In this document: one piece after another, positions 1-14,079 of the stretch
Layout of the letters: every line of letters starts with the position of its first letter
Position numbering within the stretch: position 1 is the first letter of the stretch
Assembly (NCBI GenBank): GCA_963277665.1
Contig: OY728136.1
Span: 1,973,704,576 to 1,973,768,575 of the forward strand
DNA from: Viscum album
Lineage: Eukaryota; Streptophyta; Magnoliopsida; Santalales; Viscaceae
Length of the DNA: 64,000 bases
Direction: 5' to 3'
Notes under the pieces: generated by a model
Databases searched by the model: none
What the model saw: only the letters and a program-made list of their open reading frames with translations
What the model was told of the DNA's origin: nothing
Program-made: the position numbers and the translations under genes

Positions 1-3000
1 TGAGAGAGGATTATATCATTTCATTTATAACAAATGAACCATTAATTATTCCACTCTAAGTAAACTTGGGCTAACTCAGGGTAGAAAAAAATGTTCTAAG
101 TTAGGAATTAATGCAATCAATTATAAATTCAGACTATGATTCCATATAATTTAACATAACCTGTTTCTTTACTTTGATTATATTCAACTATTTGAATTCT
201 GAAAGTAATTGATTGATTCCAATTAATATATCAAAAGTGGAATTTGACTAACACCACATGTAAATAAAATAATCAAGATGTATTCAACCTAAAATTCCAT
301 CACATAACTCTACAAAAGAAATTAAAAATTATCAATTATAATAAGAATGTGATTTTCTGGAAAATAGTCTTAGTTATTCTTTAAGATTCAATTTTCAATG
401 TTATTTATTCATTTATGATCTATCCCTTAATATCTAACTTAATTTTTTATGAATGAGTTTAGGAGAGTGTTCCAACATACATTATCAATTACTTCATGAA
501 CATGTAAATTCCAAATATTTTAGAATTGAATTTATAGAGCTGTGGGAAATTCTTTATCACCACCATTTTTGATTTGTTCTTTTATTGGAACATATTAGGA
601 AAATATATCTGAAATATCATCATATCAATTAAGGTTGAATTTTGGTATATTTCTACTTTAGTAAAATGTACTACTAGGTCTTCTAATCCCATTAATTACT
701 TGTATTAAATAGAAATAATCCATTAGGAATCTAATTCATCATACCCTTTTCACAAGAGGTATATATTCATCAACTTTCTCAATTATTCCATTCTTTTATT
801 CTTCAAAGACTTCACTAAGATTTAATTATTATCTATAGTAGATACAAATACTCTGATTTATCATTCTATTCTAAATTGAGAATAGAAATAATATCCTTAA
901 TAAAATTTCAAACAGGTAATCTAATCAGAGGTGTGACATGTTACTATAATACCATTGGTTAGGATCACATTGGGGTGAACACACTAAAACGGGGAGGGTT
1001 GAATCAATATGAGAAGAAGTTATCACATTAAAAAATTTCATCCCTTTTATTCTTTTGTCACTTATTCTTAAAATGTCTATCTTTTTTTCATTGCCTAAAA
1101 TTATAAAAGATTCACATAAAATAATAAATCAAAAAGAACATGAAGATTCTTAATAACGTTCACCTGTAATGTGGATGAATATGTCCTCAGTATACAGTGG
1201 TTATTATCACACCCATACACAATATCTCTTTTATTTTCTAGAAAATAAGGAAAAAGGGTATGTCCTTTTACTCATTTTCTTGAAACCAACCAAGTAAAAT
1301 GAAAGCTAAAATTTATAACACAAGTGGAGGATATCGGCATGATCCTCCTAATGTGGCCAAAATTTTAAAACACTTATTCTTTAATAGACATGAATTACTC
1401 TGATAAAATTCATCGATATGAGACAATCAAATGGCCACCTCGAATATAGAAATCATTGATTTGTCTCATATATGCATAAATATAGTAGGATTAATCATCA
1501 TCTTATTATATGGTAGTGATAATATGGATACAATGTAGAAGATGGGAATATAGGATTCTTCTATCCCAAATGATGATCGATTTAAAGTATATCAACCACA
1601 TTATTCTTCCTCTTTTGATTTTTATAGAATATAATTTATTGAATTACATTGTCAGATTCTCAAAGTATCATCATGAAATAAAGTTATATGTGACATTCAT
1701 GGTATCACATGTAAATACTAGAACATATATTATATTATAATTATTATTTCATGTGATATATTCAATATTGTTGAATATAATAATATTATAAGATCCCTTA
1801 ATAATCTTCTTAGGTTTTCATTTCAGAACATTGCATTGTTTCAATGATTACACATAGGGTGTATGGATTATACATACAACATGAAATGATTTTGTATATT
1901 CTTTTCATTATATAACACGTAAGATCTACATATACATCATGTAATTGATATGTAAAACATAATTTCTCATGTCTTCATGACACAAGTAATATGCACTGGT
2001 TCTCCTCAAACAATCTATTCATGATATATTCTTTTGGGTGAATGATGTACATAGGGTATTATCTTTTTCACAAAAGCTAAATAGAATTATGGATTAGTCT
2101 CCAAAATGTGAGAGGATAATAAATATTATGCCCCTTCTTCTTCACATAACTAGGGAGTTTTCTAATATCATTTTCATGTGAGTGGATCACACTAAAAATC
2201 TTCATGTAATCTAATCTATGGAGGACTGAGGTAAAGTAACTATTTCAGAGAACACTCTTGGATTTCATAAAACTCTCTCCACATCAAGAATATATATTTA
2301 TAAGCATGTTACACCATGTCTCATTCATATTTCATGGAATTTCAATGGTTCTTAAATTTCCCAAATATATTGGGATCTCAATGAATGTTGTGAGACTCGG
2401 TGTTTTGAACATTATGCAACATTAAAATGATAACTCTGTCACATGATTTCATCATATGAGAATGTAGTTAAGGAAACCCGAGGTGGGATGATCAAGCATA
2501 TGATCTTATTCACATGATTTCATGATGAATTTCAATATGGAATCCTGAAATTTATGCCCTGTGATTATATTAGCATGGTTGATAATCTATGGATGAATAC
2601 CAAAATCTTCATGTGAGGGAATTTATCCATGACGGACTCTTAATATGATGAATTTATACACTTCTTCACAAGATTATTTGGGGGTACGTGATCACATATT
2701 TTGATCAATTATGTTCATGTGATGGCCTAGTGAAACTCTATTCTGCAACAACAAATTGACACAGATAGTATTTTTTCCTGAAAATAGAAGCTTACCTGAA
2801 TGTTAGATCATGGTTTCATTGTCTTAACATCCATTCATTCAGAATTGAATTTATTTCAACATTCCTTCCAAAGATGGAGGATGTAGACCGTCATGAGTTT
2901 GAGCATAAAAAGTTTGATCCCATCTATGGATTGGTAAACAAGGAAAAAGGGTAAACTAATGGTTTAATGAAACACATTTTAGTGATTTAATAGTCATTGT

Positions 3001-4275
3001 TAGTCATATTGGATGACATAAATTATATCTTTATGTTTTTAATGAATTACTATTTTCCATGTTCATATCTAAACCTTCAACAGTCTTGAGAATATTTTAC
3101 TTTCACTTAGTAAACATCTCATTCTCATTCACCCATTGATCTAGCACAACGTTTGTCGTAGGGATACACATTTCACCCATGCCAGGTATAGTCCATTCCA
3201 AACTATTTCATAGTCTAATGCCCATATTCCTTCTCTCTCGTGTCATTCCCTTTGGGTGTCATGTTCCCACTATTACAAGATTTTTCTATTCACTCCTTAA
3301 TGGTAACTATAAATGACCAATCCCACCCACCTATCTCCATGGGATGGCTAGTTAGATTAACTCCCATGTTTTAGATCTTCTAGGTCCCACTTGTGGTTAA
3401 GGATGTCCCTAGTTGTCATATAGATGGCCAATTTTTTTTGATAATACCCATATAATATATACTTATTATAATTACAAAGTAATAAATTAATTTCCAATTC
3501 AAGTTCCTTCAATTATTTATAAAATAAAATTATTTATTCATGTCTTTATGTTCTTCAAAATTCTCTTCATGAAAGTCACTATTTTCAAGGTCTTTACCTA
3601 TTTAAAATGTTTTAGACCTTGTTTCATCATTATAACACATGAAATATGTCATTTTAATTTTATAATAGTTCAAAAATTATATAGTTAATATATACTTCAT
3701 CCAAAATATAATATATTACATTCAAGCTCCTCCTGGAAGGAATTATTCATCCACAACATGATTGAGAACTCTAGTAGACTTAAAGCTTCCCTTTATTTAC
3801 AATTCATATTGAAATTAAGTGTTCCAGCACATACTGACTTATTCAGCACATATACAACACAAACACAATGTAGGATCATCACACCCATAAATTTCTAGGT
3901 TATAATCACATTTTTAATACATATAATCTCTTATTTATTGGTAATTTACATTAAATTTTAATATAATTCCCCTTATATGAATCAAATATTGGAATATAAG
4001 CACTATATAAATGAACTCTATCTTGAGTAACATTTTCAATATTAATGTTTAATGATTTATTGATTCAATAAGAGAATATATTGGATAACATCATTAATGT
4101 TAGTGTAATATGAGGTGTTTTAAATTAAAATTGAAATTTCTTCAGATACACTAGGAATAGGGTTTGTGTGAGAGAGTGAAAAGGGGAATTCATAACTAGT
4201 ATTCATGAATTTTATTTTATCTAACTATATAAAATCACGTTTATTTCATTGTTATTATAATTACCATTAGGAATG
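1..4275. other. AT-rich DNA without recognisable genes
   Basis: No reading frame here is long or recognisable, and the few open stretches of 60-76 codons have no familiar motif. Words such as CATGTGA/TCACATG recur between about 1900 and 2750, giving an impression of decayed repeat DNA, but I cannot assign an element, terminal repeats or target duplications. A G-rich AAAACGGGGAGGG word at about 986 resembles a retrotransposon polypurine tract but has no partner structure. Confidence 0.5.
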
Positions 4276-5069
4276 ATTGATGTAATGACCCGAACTGTTA
4301 TAAATAAAATTCCCCTCATGATTTAATTATTAGTATTATTATGTAATATGGTTATAGAAAAAACATGCCCTGATTTTGTTTTGTTATATACTATCATTTT
4401 TAAAATACCAATAATCATCATAACAATTGGTATTACAGCTGTTTAATAGTGATCTTATTATTAGTATAAATATAGGGTTTTTAAATATCCAATTGACATG
4501 GACAAAGGATTTGCTGATATCAACCACTATGATTGTACCCTATGAATCCCATTTATTGAAGTTTTTAAGGGATATATCATCACTATTCTTCTCCCTTGAC
4601 TAATAACAAGATTAGATCTAATAAATTGAGCATTAAAGAAACCATTTATATGATAATTTCAATCTCTTAGAGATCATTTCCCAAACCATGTATATTGAAC
4701 CACCCCATGAAATTCTCACTATCGTGCACCTTACCCTTGGGGTGTTGGATGGTGTATAAAAAGAATATGAATCAAGAATGTAGCAATATGAGTATGTGAA
4801 TTATTTTATATAGAATAACTAATATATTTTTATCCTATTTTTGTTACTTTATAAATAATTTTTATTTTGATATAAAAAAACAAAAATTGTATTTTTCTGG
4901 TAATATTCAAATTCAATTACGGAATTTATTTTAAAAAATTAATATATTTTTTAAATAAAAAATATTTTAATAAAATGTTATTATTAATTTTTTTTACCAA
5001 ATAAAAATGATTATATAATATTTATGATGTCCAATGTAATTTTTATAAGGTTTCAAAAACTATTATTAT

Positions 5070-5764
5070 GCACATGTGCCTCAGCCTAGTTGGTGAGGTC
5101 TCTCTAAGTGCATCCACGAGACCCAAGTTCAAAATCAGGTGGAGGAATAATTATAGTACTATAGCAGTACCGTAGAAGGTAGAGTAGCAGTACTGGGTGG
5201 TGTTGTAGAAAGTACTGTTTGGTACTGTAGAAACTATAACTATTCACCTTGGGCCACCAGTTTGGGCCTAGAGTACATAAGGCCTTCAGGCCACCCAGGA
5301 CTTCATTTTAGTAAGGCTTTCAGTCCACCTTTAAGGGATTCGGGACACCTCAATTCCTTTGGGCCACACGATCAATGCAGTTTCCCCAAACAGACTTTAT
5401 TAAAAGAAGAATCCCTAGAAGAGGATTCATAGCAGTTGCACTCACCAGAGTAGAACCAACGGATTTAGAAGACTGAGAGGGTATCGAAATTCCATAGATA
5501 CTAGCATGTGCTTGCACGAGAATCTTATCTGCATTTCCATGCAAAGGTGGAAAGCTACCATCACGATACAGATGCTGGGGAGGGGCAGTTCCTTGTAGTT
5601 ATAGTTTGGCTGAATTCCCTAAGACCCTTGGGTAATTTAATATCTATTAAGAAAATGGCCCATGTAATCTCTAAACCTATAACCCTTTTAAGGGTTCCCC
5701 TTCATCCCTTTAAAAGGGTGTTATCAAAAATCAATAAAAATTTAGGCCTTCAGGCCATTCAGGT
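5070..5764 (+). mobile_element. tRNA-SINE-like insertion in the 5' LTR of A
   Basis: This ~695-bp block is missing from A's 3' LTR and is bracketed by a 15-bp direct repeat beginning AAAAACTA (5055-5069 and 5765-5779, two mismatches), typical of LINE-machinery retroposition. Its left end looks tRNA-derived: an A-box-like CAGCCTAGTTG at 5082-5092 (10 of 11 to the Pol III consensus) and a B-box-like AGTTCAAAATC at 5126-5136 (9 of 11). It is more GC-rich than its surroundings. GGCCTTCAGGCCA occurs near 5281 and again near 5743, at the right end. No poly-A tail is visible. At this length it is larger than most plant SINEs, so it may be a composite or may have captured other DNA. Confidence 0.7.
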
Positions 5765-6363
5765 AAAAACTACTATTGTCAAAAAAACTCTACATTTCTC
5801 AATAAATGTCGATTATTATATTAAAAATATAAATTAAAATATTTATAAATATTGTATAAAATGAATATTACCTTTTATAATTTGAAATTTGAAATTTGAA
5901 ATTTTCAATAGTTAATATTTCAGAAATTTCTTAGATAGTCAAATTATAGGGTAGAAATTAATTCTGGTATTAATATACAGTGTGTATTATGACATCATAA
6001 TGACACAAAATGATGTAACAAATATTTTAAATTCAATATAAGACCAAATATATGTCTTATATTTTTGATAATGTGATATATTTTTTATTTTATTAAATTT
6101 ATAAATCCTTTATGAATCCTCTAAAACCATTATTATCTTTTAATGTTTTAAAAACTTTTAATTAAGAGTATGAATCAATTCTATGTCAGCAAGGGTATTA
6201 TTTTTTTAATATAATCCCATGACATTATAAAATAATGAAATCCACTCTAATTTATAAGAAAACATGGGAAACCCCATGGTAAGGATTCTAGTTTTGGTTA
6301 TTTTCTTATATGGAGTCTGAAACCTATGTTTGAGAAATAATAAATAAATCCCCACTCATTCCC

Positions 6364-6371
6364 TATATAAA
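6364..6371 (+). promoter_or_regulatory. TATA box, 5' LTR of A
   Basis: TATATAAA in the LTR interior, with a counterpart in A's other LTR (14080) and in both LTRs of B. It defines the likely U3/R boundary. A splice-donor-like CAAG|GTAAT lies 146 bp downstream, at about 6507-6515. Confidence 0.65.
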
Positions 6372-7678
6372 CCTAAACAAGATCCCATTTATCATTTCTA
6401 AAAAACCTTGGAGAATATTCTTACTTTTCCCTACCCTCTCTATAGTCCACCCAAGTTTCTCCCATGAATTCAAGAAGCTCCTACAAAGAATTTGAAATCA
6501 CAATCTCAAGGTAATGGAACTCTCTCACTCTTCTTTACAATTCATGTTTATTCATCATTTTATTCCTTTTTTCAATTCCTAATGTTGGGATATGTTGTTC
6601 CATATCCCACTTACTATCCATTTAATTATAAATTATTAGATACCACATTCTCTCTCATTAATCCCTCCCATGAACCTTTAGGTACACTCGTTACCTTATT
6701 GAATTTTAGTAAGGGATCCTCTCCTTCTCCTCATTATTCAAGTTTCTTTATTATCTTATGACTAATATTTACAATTCCTAATGATGTCATATGTTTTTAC
6801 AGACCTCTATTACTATAAATTTTTTTCCAAATGATGATATAACCCTTTTTCTCTAATTAACCCATTTTATGAATCTTTATGTAATGTCGTTATGCTGTCG
6901 AAATTTCACTGCAATTTTCCATGCCAAACAATTATGCAGGGAATACCCATACCCATTTCATATCAAGGGTTTTCACCTTTATGATATTATAATTATTTAT
7001 TGTGGAAATACATGTATTAATTTTACAATCAATTATCATGGAATAAAATATGATGATAAATGAATCTATTTTGTATGATCTATGTGGAACACATAATCAT
7101 GAGAATGAAATGAAAGTGACAGGTGCACCCAAAATTATATAGTGCTCCAATGAATTTGGTAATGTTTTAATCTCATAAGGCATCATGAAGGGGATTAAGG
7201 AGTGAACCTAATCTATCATGGGACTTTTTTCTTCATATTTTCTTACCAGTTCTCCTTAACCTATGATTATGATGCACTGTTTCAAGTTATTTCCACATTT
7301 CTCATGTTGACATTGTGATTATCATCTTATATCATGTATCATTGTCCATGTTTATTATTATCACCCATTTTATTCCACATTTATTTTAATATTGTTTAAA
7401 ATTTATTACTTTTTCATGTTATTCCGTGTTTATTCCCTTTTAGGTATTTATACCTCACCCATTTCTTTTGTATGTCCCCCGGTTATCCTCTGTAGTTTTA
7501 AGTAAGATCATCTTAAAGGATTTTTCAATAAAGATTACACATTTCTTATTTTAAGTATTTATGAAATGTACCAAATTCCCAAAGAAACTATAATTATTGA
7601 TCTTTATTGTTTTATTGTGTATAATATTAGATAATAAATCATGAATTAATGTGTAATAAAGAGAAGGGTTGTCATAGT

Positions 7679-7690
7679 TGGTTTTAAAGT
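7679..7690 (+). other. Decayed primer-binding site of A
   Basis: TGGTTTTAAAGT, two bases after the LTR end, in the position held by TGGTATCAGAGG (complement of the initiator tRNA-Met 3' end) in B and C. Identified by position and partial match only. Confidence 0.55.
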
Positions 7691-7854
7691 GATTTTTTAG
7701 CTATTTTACGTTTTTTGATTAGAAAACACTAGATAAATACTTAGGGATAAGACTAAGTATAAAAAACATAACTAAATTTTTTTAACAATAGAGTATGTGT
7801 ATTTTCAATAAAATAAATCCCTATCTATATACAATAAGTGGATGAAGCTATGGA

Positions 7855-7972
7855 ATAGATGTACATAAGGGAAAACCCCAAAAACACTGCATTAAGCTAG
7901 ACTCGACAGGGAACTGGTTCAAGATAATAGGCCTTGCTTTGCACCTTGTTCTACACTCCTAGGGTATATGAT
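7855..7972 (+). other. Decayed copy of the conserved gag leader
   Basis: The stretch around 7900-7965 (ACTCGACAGGGAACTGG, then GGCCTTGC, then ACACTCCTAGGG) aligns with the untranslated leader of B, C and E between primer site and gag. It is much eroded and shortened here. Confidence 0.6.
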
Positions 7973-8379
7973 TTGGTAAAATAATAATCAAGTTATTAAC
8001 CATTATTAAAAGAATAAAAAATTACCATAAGATTCTATGATAATAAATCTTTTATGGATAACATAGAATGAATCCTAGAAATTCATAAGTTAAGGAAATA
8101 CATGTATTTTTTAAATTATCACTTTAATTTCATTGGACTACCTTTTTCTATTAAATAGTTTAAAATTAATCATTCATAATTTTCCATTTATTCTAGATAG
8201 TGGCCAAAAATAAGAGGAATCTGGGAAACATAAAATGTTAAATGTAATGTGATGATTGCCCCAATGGTATGCCAAACATGATGGGAGTATGAATCCTAAA
8301 CTTTTTTATGATACTCTCTCAAATAAATCATGTGATAAATAAAACCCAATATTTAGAGGAGTTCCCATATCCCCCTACA

Positions 8380-11300
8380 AATGAACAAGATTCAATAGAT
8401 ACCTTTATGTGATAAATTCCACTTACTTTAAATGGATTATCTAATCTCATAATCCCAAAATAATAGATCAACACCATCGAGAAGATGTTCTCTGTACTTC
8501 AATGTTCCAAACAAGAAAAGTTTCTCTTATATTTTTATCAGATGGAGGGAAAATATAATTAGTATTTTACATTGACCAATAATATTAATCCTAAGGAAGA
8601 TATCGAAGTGATGGGGTGGAAGTAATTATGAAAAAAATCAATAAACATTTTTCTCGCACTCTCCAACTTAATGTGGAATGGGATTTATTTTCCCTCAAGG
8701 AAGAGAACGATGAATCTATTAGGTCATACAATAATAACATTATAATACTTGGATGATAAGACAATGGAATTTTCATTAACACCTAATTTATGGTTGAACA
8801 CTTCATTGGCAGGAGAAAACATAGTCTATTAAAATCTTTGGTGATCTGGGACATTGTAGCTCTATGAAAATTTTCTGATGTGACCTAAAAGTTAAAATGG
8901 AGGTCAGAGAATATCAAGGGTATCATGGGGATAAGAAGTATAAGGTGGAGTTTAATTCTGATGGTCCAATAGAGAAATATATGGGTGCCATGAAATTCCA
9001 ACTTCACACTTTTAAAAAGTGCATAAAGAAGCACCCTGGAAGTTGCCGATGGGGAATGAGGAAATTCTTAAGGTGTAGGAATTAAGGACATCTAGCTAGA
9101 AAATTTTGAAGAAAGAACCCCAATAATGTGATAGGGGAAAGGAATTCTTCACTCAACCCTAAATTCATTGTTCATTGTTTGAAATAAAAGTATCCAATAA
9201 ATTTTTTAAACCAATTCACTAAGCTAAGGGTTTTTTGAGAGGACCAAAACCTCCAAGGCATCAACGATGATATTTTTCAATCACAACCGCTAAGGAGGAT
9301 TCTGGAAATAAAGTAGTGATAGGTTCATGAGTTATTTATTCAATAATAGTGAACATACTTTTTTATTCATGTTATACACATTCCTTTATGTCATAAATGT
9401 TTAATAGATTTATTCAACAACACAAACACAACGTAAAAAATTAGAGCTATTGGTGAAAATTTAAAATGGGGAAATTATTGCATCCCAAGTATATAACTCA
9501 TCCCCAATTTAATTTTTTGGTTTTAATTTCCTATAAAACCATGTCATACTCCGTTTAGTAGATTATGATTCAATTCTGGGTATGTATTGGTTTTCCCAAT
9601 GTATAGACACCATAAATTACCATAATAAGGAAATTACTCTTCATATCATGAATCAACACCCAATTTTCTACAAATGCAAGGATATGGATGAATCTTATTT
9701 TGAACCAACATATCAAGAATAGATATTATTTGTTTATGAGAAAGAATATATAGCTCAAATTATTGAGTCTAAATAAAGTATAATCCTTGAATACATGACC
9801 ATTGTGGGGGAATACGCTATTGTGTTTCCCAAATAATTGTCTGGTCTTCATCCAAGTCGAGTGGTTGAATTTTCAATCAATATTAAACCTTGTATGTTTC
9901 TATTATCCAAGTATACATATATAATAGATTTTATGGAACACTAGGATCTAAAGAAACAACTATAGGTGAATTTTGATAAAGGGTTCATATTCCCAAGTGT
10001 TTCATCATGGGTTGCATCAATCCTCTTCATCAAGAAGAAGGATGGGTCAACAAACCTTTCCATTGATTATCGTGACCTCAACAAGATCATGATAAAGAAA
10101 AAGTATCATCTACCACTGATTAATGAATTTTTCAATCAACTATGTAAATCACAATACTTCTCTAATGCGGATCTTCAGTTGGGATATTATCTAGTATGGT
10201 TTAAGAAGGAGGATGTTCCCAGGACTACTTTTTGTATAAGGTGTGTGCACTATGAGTTCATAGCAATGCCAATCAGAATCAATAATTCTCTATAAATATT
10301 TATGGACATGATGAATATATTATTTAGATATTTCATTAAAAAAAATTGGTAGTGTTTATAGATTTTATTATAATATTGTCCAAAACTATGGAGGATCATG
10401 AGGAGCCTCTGATCACTATGTATAGACCTTTAAAAATGATAAGCTTTATGAAAATTAGAGAAAATGTGTGTTTTGATTAAACGAATTGTTATTATTGGGT
10501 AATATCATCACAATAAAATGGATGTCTATTGACACTTAAAAAATAGAATAAATTAAATGATGGATGAGGCCAACATCTTTGACGGATATCCATAGTTTCT
10601 TTATATTGGCTGGGAACTATCATTGATTTGGGAGAAAATTATCATGAATTTCAAATCCTTTAACTATATAAATTAGAAGGGATTATAGTTTTCTTTGAAT
10701 TATGAATGATAAGAGAGATTCAAGGATTTAAAGAAGAGGATAATAACTACACATGTAGTTACACTACCCATAAGTGGATAACGTTTCATGGTATTTAGTG
10801 GTGATTAGAAAAAGGTCATGGGTTTTGTGTTAATGCAGAATGAAAATGTGATAGCCTATTCATCATGAAAATTAAAATTTGACAAAAAACTATTTGACAT
10901 ATGAAATACAGTCGGATGTAGTGATCTTCACGTTGAAAAATTGGTGGAATTATCTATTTGGGGAGAAGTATGAAATATATATGGATTATAAAAGCATCAA
11001 GTATGTATTTACATAGGAAGATATGAATACGTCCTAGAAATTATAGTTACAGATTATCATGGACTATGACTACACAATGACCTACCATCTTAAAAAAGAG
11101 AATAATGTGGCAGACACAATAAGTAGCACAGATCCATAAAATCTATCATTGATGAGAATTGAGAAGGATATGATCTTCTTATAATAGTAGTGGATGGACA
11201 TTGGAATCATAAAGAAAGTCAAATTATTAACAATTTCACAAATTATTTATCAACTATGTCTTTTGGAAAAGATAAATGCTATTAAAATAGTGTATTTTCG

Positions 11301-12690
11301 AATTAATAAGAAAGTTAAAGCTATAATAAAAGGGAAATACTCATATTTCAATGTTAATGAAGAAGTATTTTTGAGATTTTATTGAAGGATATGTGTACCA
11401 TAAAATCTTGAGTTAAAAAGTTATCTGTTGGATGATACACATAGTTTGACTTTCTCCATCCATATAGGAAGCACAAATATGTATCAAGATATCGTAGATC
11501 ACTATTAGTTGGAAAATATGAAGAATGATATCACTCAATATACATTAATATCTCTTATATATCAGCAATTTAATGAGGAAAGGAAAAAATCCAAGGGGAT
11601 GATGAAATAATTACTCATACCTACATGAAAATGGAAAAAATCCCCATGAACATTATCACATGTCTTTTGAATACATCACGAAGAAATAATGATATAGCAG
11701 TTGTAGTACATCATCTTATGAAGAATGATCACTTCATTAAAATTTGATAGGACTTCTCACTTGATAAACTTACAAGGATATTTATTAGAGAAGTGGTGAG
11801 GCTTGTTAGAATAACAATATTTATTATATCTGAAAAATATCAAATATTTACCTCTATGATCAAGATGATTCTCCAACTTTCTCTAAATACAGAGTTGACA
11901 TTTTTCATGCCTTATCACCCTCAAATTGATGGTCTATCTGAGTAAACTATCCATACACTTCAGGATATGTTGAGAGAATACTCAATGAAAATTAAAGGAT
12001 GACGGGATCAAAATCTTCCTCATGTCAATTTTACATAAAAAAACTATTTCCAATCAAGCATCCAAATGGACACATAGAAATCCATTTATGGGAGTATGTG
12101 CAAAAACCCTTCATGTTGGGATGAATTTAGGGAATGAAAACTGTTAGCTCCTGAAATTGTTAGGAAATGGTGGAAAAGGTCAAGACCATTCAGCTACACA
12201 TCAAGTCTACTCATAACTACAAAATGGGTTTTGCTGACAATCATCAAAGAGACCTGGAGTCTAAAGTTAGAGACATGGTATTTCTCTACATATCTCTATA
12301 GAATAAATTCATGATATTTGAGGATGAATGAAATCTTATTATAAGATACATTATTCTCTTTTAGATCCTTGATCACATTTGAGCTCTGGCATATCAACTG
12401 GAACTCCAACCTAACCTCTCTCAAGTACAATATGTATTCAATATATCCCTCTTAAGGAAGTACATACTTGACCCCTCACATGTACTCTATCTAGGCGTGG
12501 TACAATTGGATAATGATCTTTCCTATGATGAGCATCTGGTGAGGATCTCAAAACATAGAGTAAAAGTTTTGTGAAATCAGTCAATGCACCACATCAAAGT
12601 ACTGTGTAGAAACCAAATGTTTGAATAAGCACTTGGGAACTAGAGGATGTGATGAAACATATATAGCCTCATCTTTTTTAGTGTGGTAAA
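8380..12690 (+). pseudogene. Element A gag-pol remnant
   Basis: Translated pieces align in order with element B's polyprotein. The gag nucleocapsid region lies at 8897-9085 (matching GYHGD..K.KV.FN..GP, with an imperfect zinc knuckle). A protease trace lies at about 9350-9620. Reverse transcriptase lies at 9966-10295 (SWVASILFIKKKDGS, then SIDYRDLNKI, then FSNADLQLGYY). RNase H traces lie at 10800-11030, a spacer at 11194-11385 (MDIGIIKK, FNVNEE), integrase at 11400-12150 (HLPQIDG near the third catalytic residue) and a chromodomain trace near 12580-12680. Stops and indels are everywhere; the Cys pair of the integrase zinc finger and most catalytic motifs are lost. It cannot be functional. 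Confidence 0.88.
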
Positions 12691-12715
12691 TTAAAATTTA
12701 GAGGGTGAAATTTCT

Positions 12716-12728
12716 AAAGGGGTGATAT
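12716..12728 (+). other. Polypurine tract of A
   Basis: Purine-rich AAAGGGGTGAT immediately before the 3' LTR, preceded by GGGTGAAATTTCT, which matches GGGCGAAATTTCT at the same place in B. Plus-strand priming site, slightly decayed. Confidence 0.7.
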
Positions 12729-12961
12729 TGTAATGACCCAAACTTTTATAAATGAAATTCCACTTGTGATTTAATTAAACATATTATTTTATAATATGTT
12801 TATTGAAAACACAATAACATATTTGGTTTTATCATATCCAATCTGATTTAAAATACCATTAAACATCACAATCATTGATAATATAGATGTTCAATATTTA
12901 TCATTAGATTAGTATTAATATATGGTCTTAACAAATCTAATTGACATAGAAAAAGAAAGTA

Positions 12962-13246
12962 ATGACCTCAACCAGTAGGTGCGTACCCTATGAAGCCCAT
13001 TTATCAGAGATTCCAAGGGAGATAGCATCACTAGTATTTTTCCTTGACCAAAATCAATATATGATCCTAAAACATAATCATGAGAAACCCCATTTACTAT
13101 ATAAGTTCAAGCTCATCAAGATCATGACCGAAACCATTTACATCGAACTATCCCATGAAAGTCTCAGCATCATTCTCATTAATCATAGAGAGTTTTCTAG
13201 TTCATTGAGGGATATGTATCAATACCCAATCAATATGAATATGTAA
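12962..13246 (+). CDS. LTR-internal reading frame, A copy (function unknown)
   Basis: A 94-codon frame starting 233 bp into the LTR. It is a diverged homologue of the 89-codon frames in both LTRs of B (32589-32858 and 40292-40561). The starts correspond (MTSTSR versus MASSSR, then PYEAHLSE versus PYQAHLSE) and the ends correspond (HESLSI versus QESVTI, then LRDMY versus LRGYV). It stays open although A's gag-pol is riddled with stops, which may be chance in 94 codons. It lies upstream of the LTR TATA box, in U3, on the element's own strand. No known domain is recognised; the middle of the B version looks like a coiled coil. Confidence 0.4.
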   Translation: MTSTSRCVPYEAHLSEIPREIASLVFFLDQNQYMILKHNHEKPHLLYKFKLIKIMTETIYIELSHESLSIILINHREFSSSLRDMYQYPINMNM

Positions 13247-14079
13247 ATTATTTTATATAGAATAAAAAATATATTCTCATCTTATTAATGTTACTTTATA
13301 AATGATTTTTGTTTTTATACAATAAAACAAAAATTCTATTTTTGGGTAATATTCAATTTCAATTAAGGAATTTCTTTTTATGAATTAATGGATTTTTTAA
13401 ATAAATAATATTTTAGAAATTACCATTATTAAATAATTTTTATCAAATATAAGTGATCATATAATTTTTATGAAGTCCAATGTAATATTTATAGGGGTTC
13501 AAAAACTATTATCATAAAAACCCAGTATTTCTCAATAAATATCAATTATTATTTTAAAGAGTAAATAAACACAATTAAACAATATTTAGATAAAATGAAT
13601 ATTATTTTTTGGAATCAAATCATTGAAATTATCCAACAATGAGTATTTTATATTTTTTTGAAATAATCGGAATTTTGTGTAAAAACTAAATAAGGTATTA
13701 ATATATTCTGTGTATTATGACATCATAATTATCCAAAATAATAAAATAAATACTATAAAATGTATCCAAGAAGAAATATATGTTTTTTATTCAAAGTGAT
13801 GTGATTTTATGTTTATTTTACTAATTTTATAATGCCTTTATAAGTACTCCAATAATATTAATATATTTTAGGATTTTAAAATATTTTCTTTTAGAGTATG
13901 ACTCACTAACACATCAAAAAGTGTATTATTTTATTAATTTAGTCCCATGTACTTATATAATAATTAAAAATACTCCCATTTGGAGAAAACCATGGTAATT
14001 TTTTTGTTTTTTGTTATTTTATTTCATAGATTCCAAAATATATGTTTGAGAAATAATAAAGAAATCCCTACTCATTTGC

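Larger units (their letters stand above)
4281..7676 (+). repeat. Element A 5' LTR
   Basis: Starts TGTAATGACC, ends GTCATA, and is followed two bases later by a decayed primer-binding site. It aligns with 12729-16222 but is strongly diverged and contains the insertion 5070-5764, which is absent from the other LTR. The segment from about 4514 matches the LTR reading frame at 12962, but here the ATG is CTG and stops have accumulated. A short GAAATTT tandem run lies at about 5880-5901. Confidence 0.88.

Noticed and set aside
5082..5136. A tRNA gene
   Set aside because: A- and B-box-like words are present but no cloverleaf with paired acceptor arm can be formed; it fits a SINE head.
5350..5544. 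64-codon minus frame inside the SINE-like insertion
   Set aside because: No recognisable domain and no independent support; probably chance in a GC-richer stretch.
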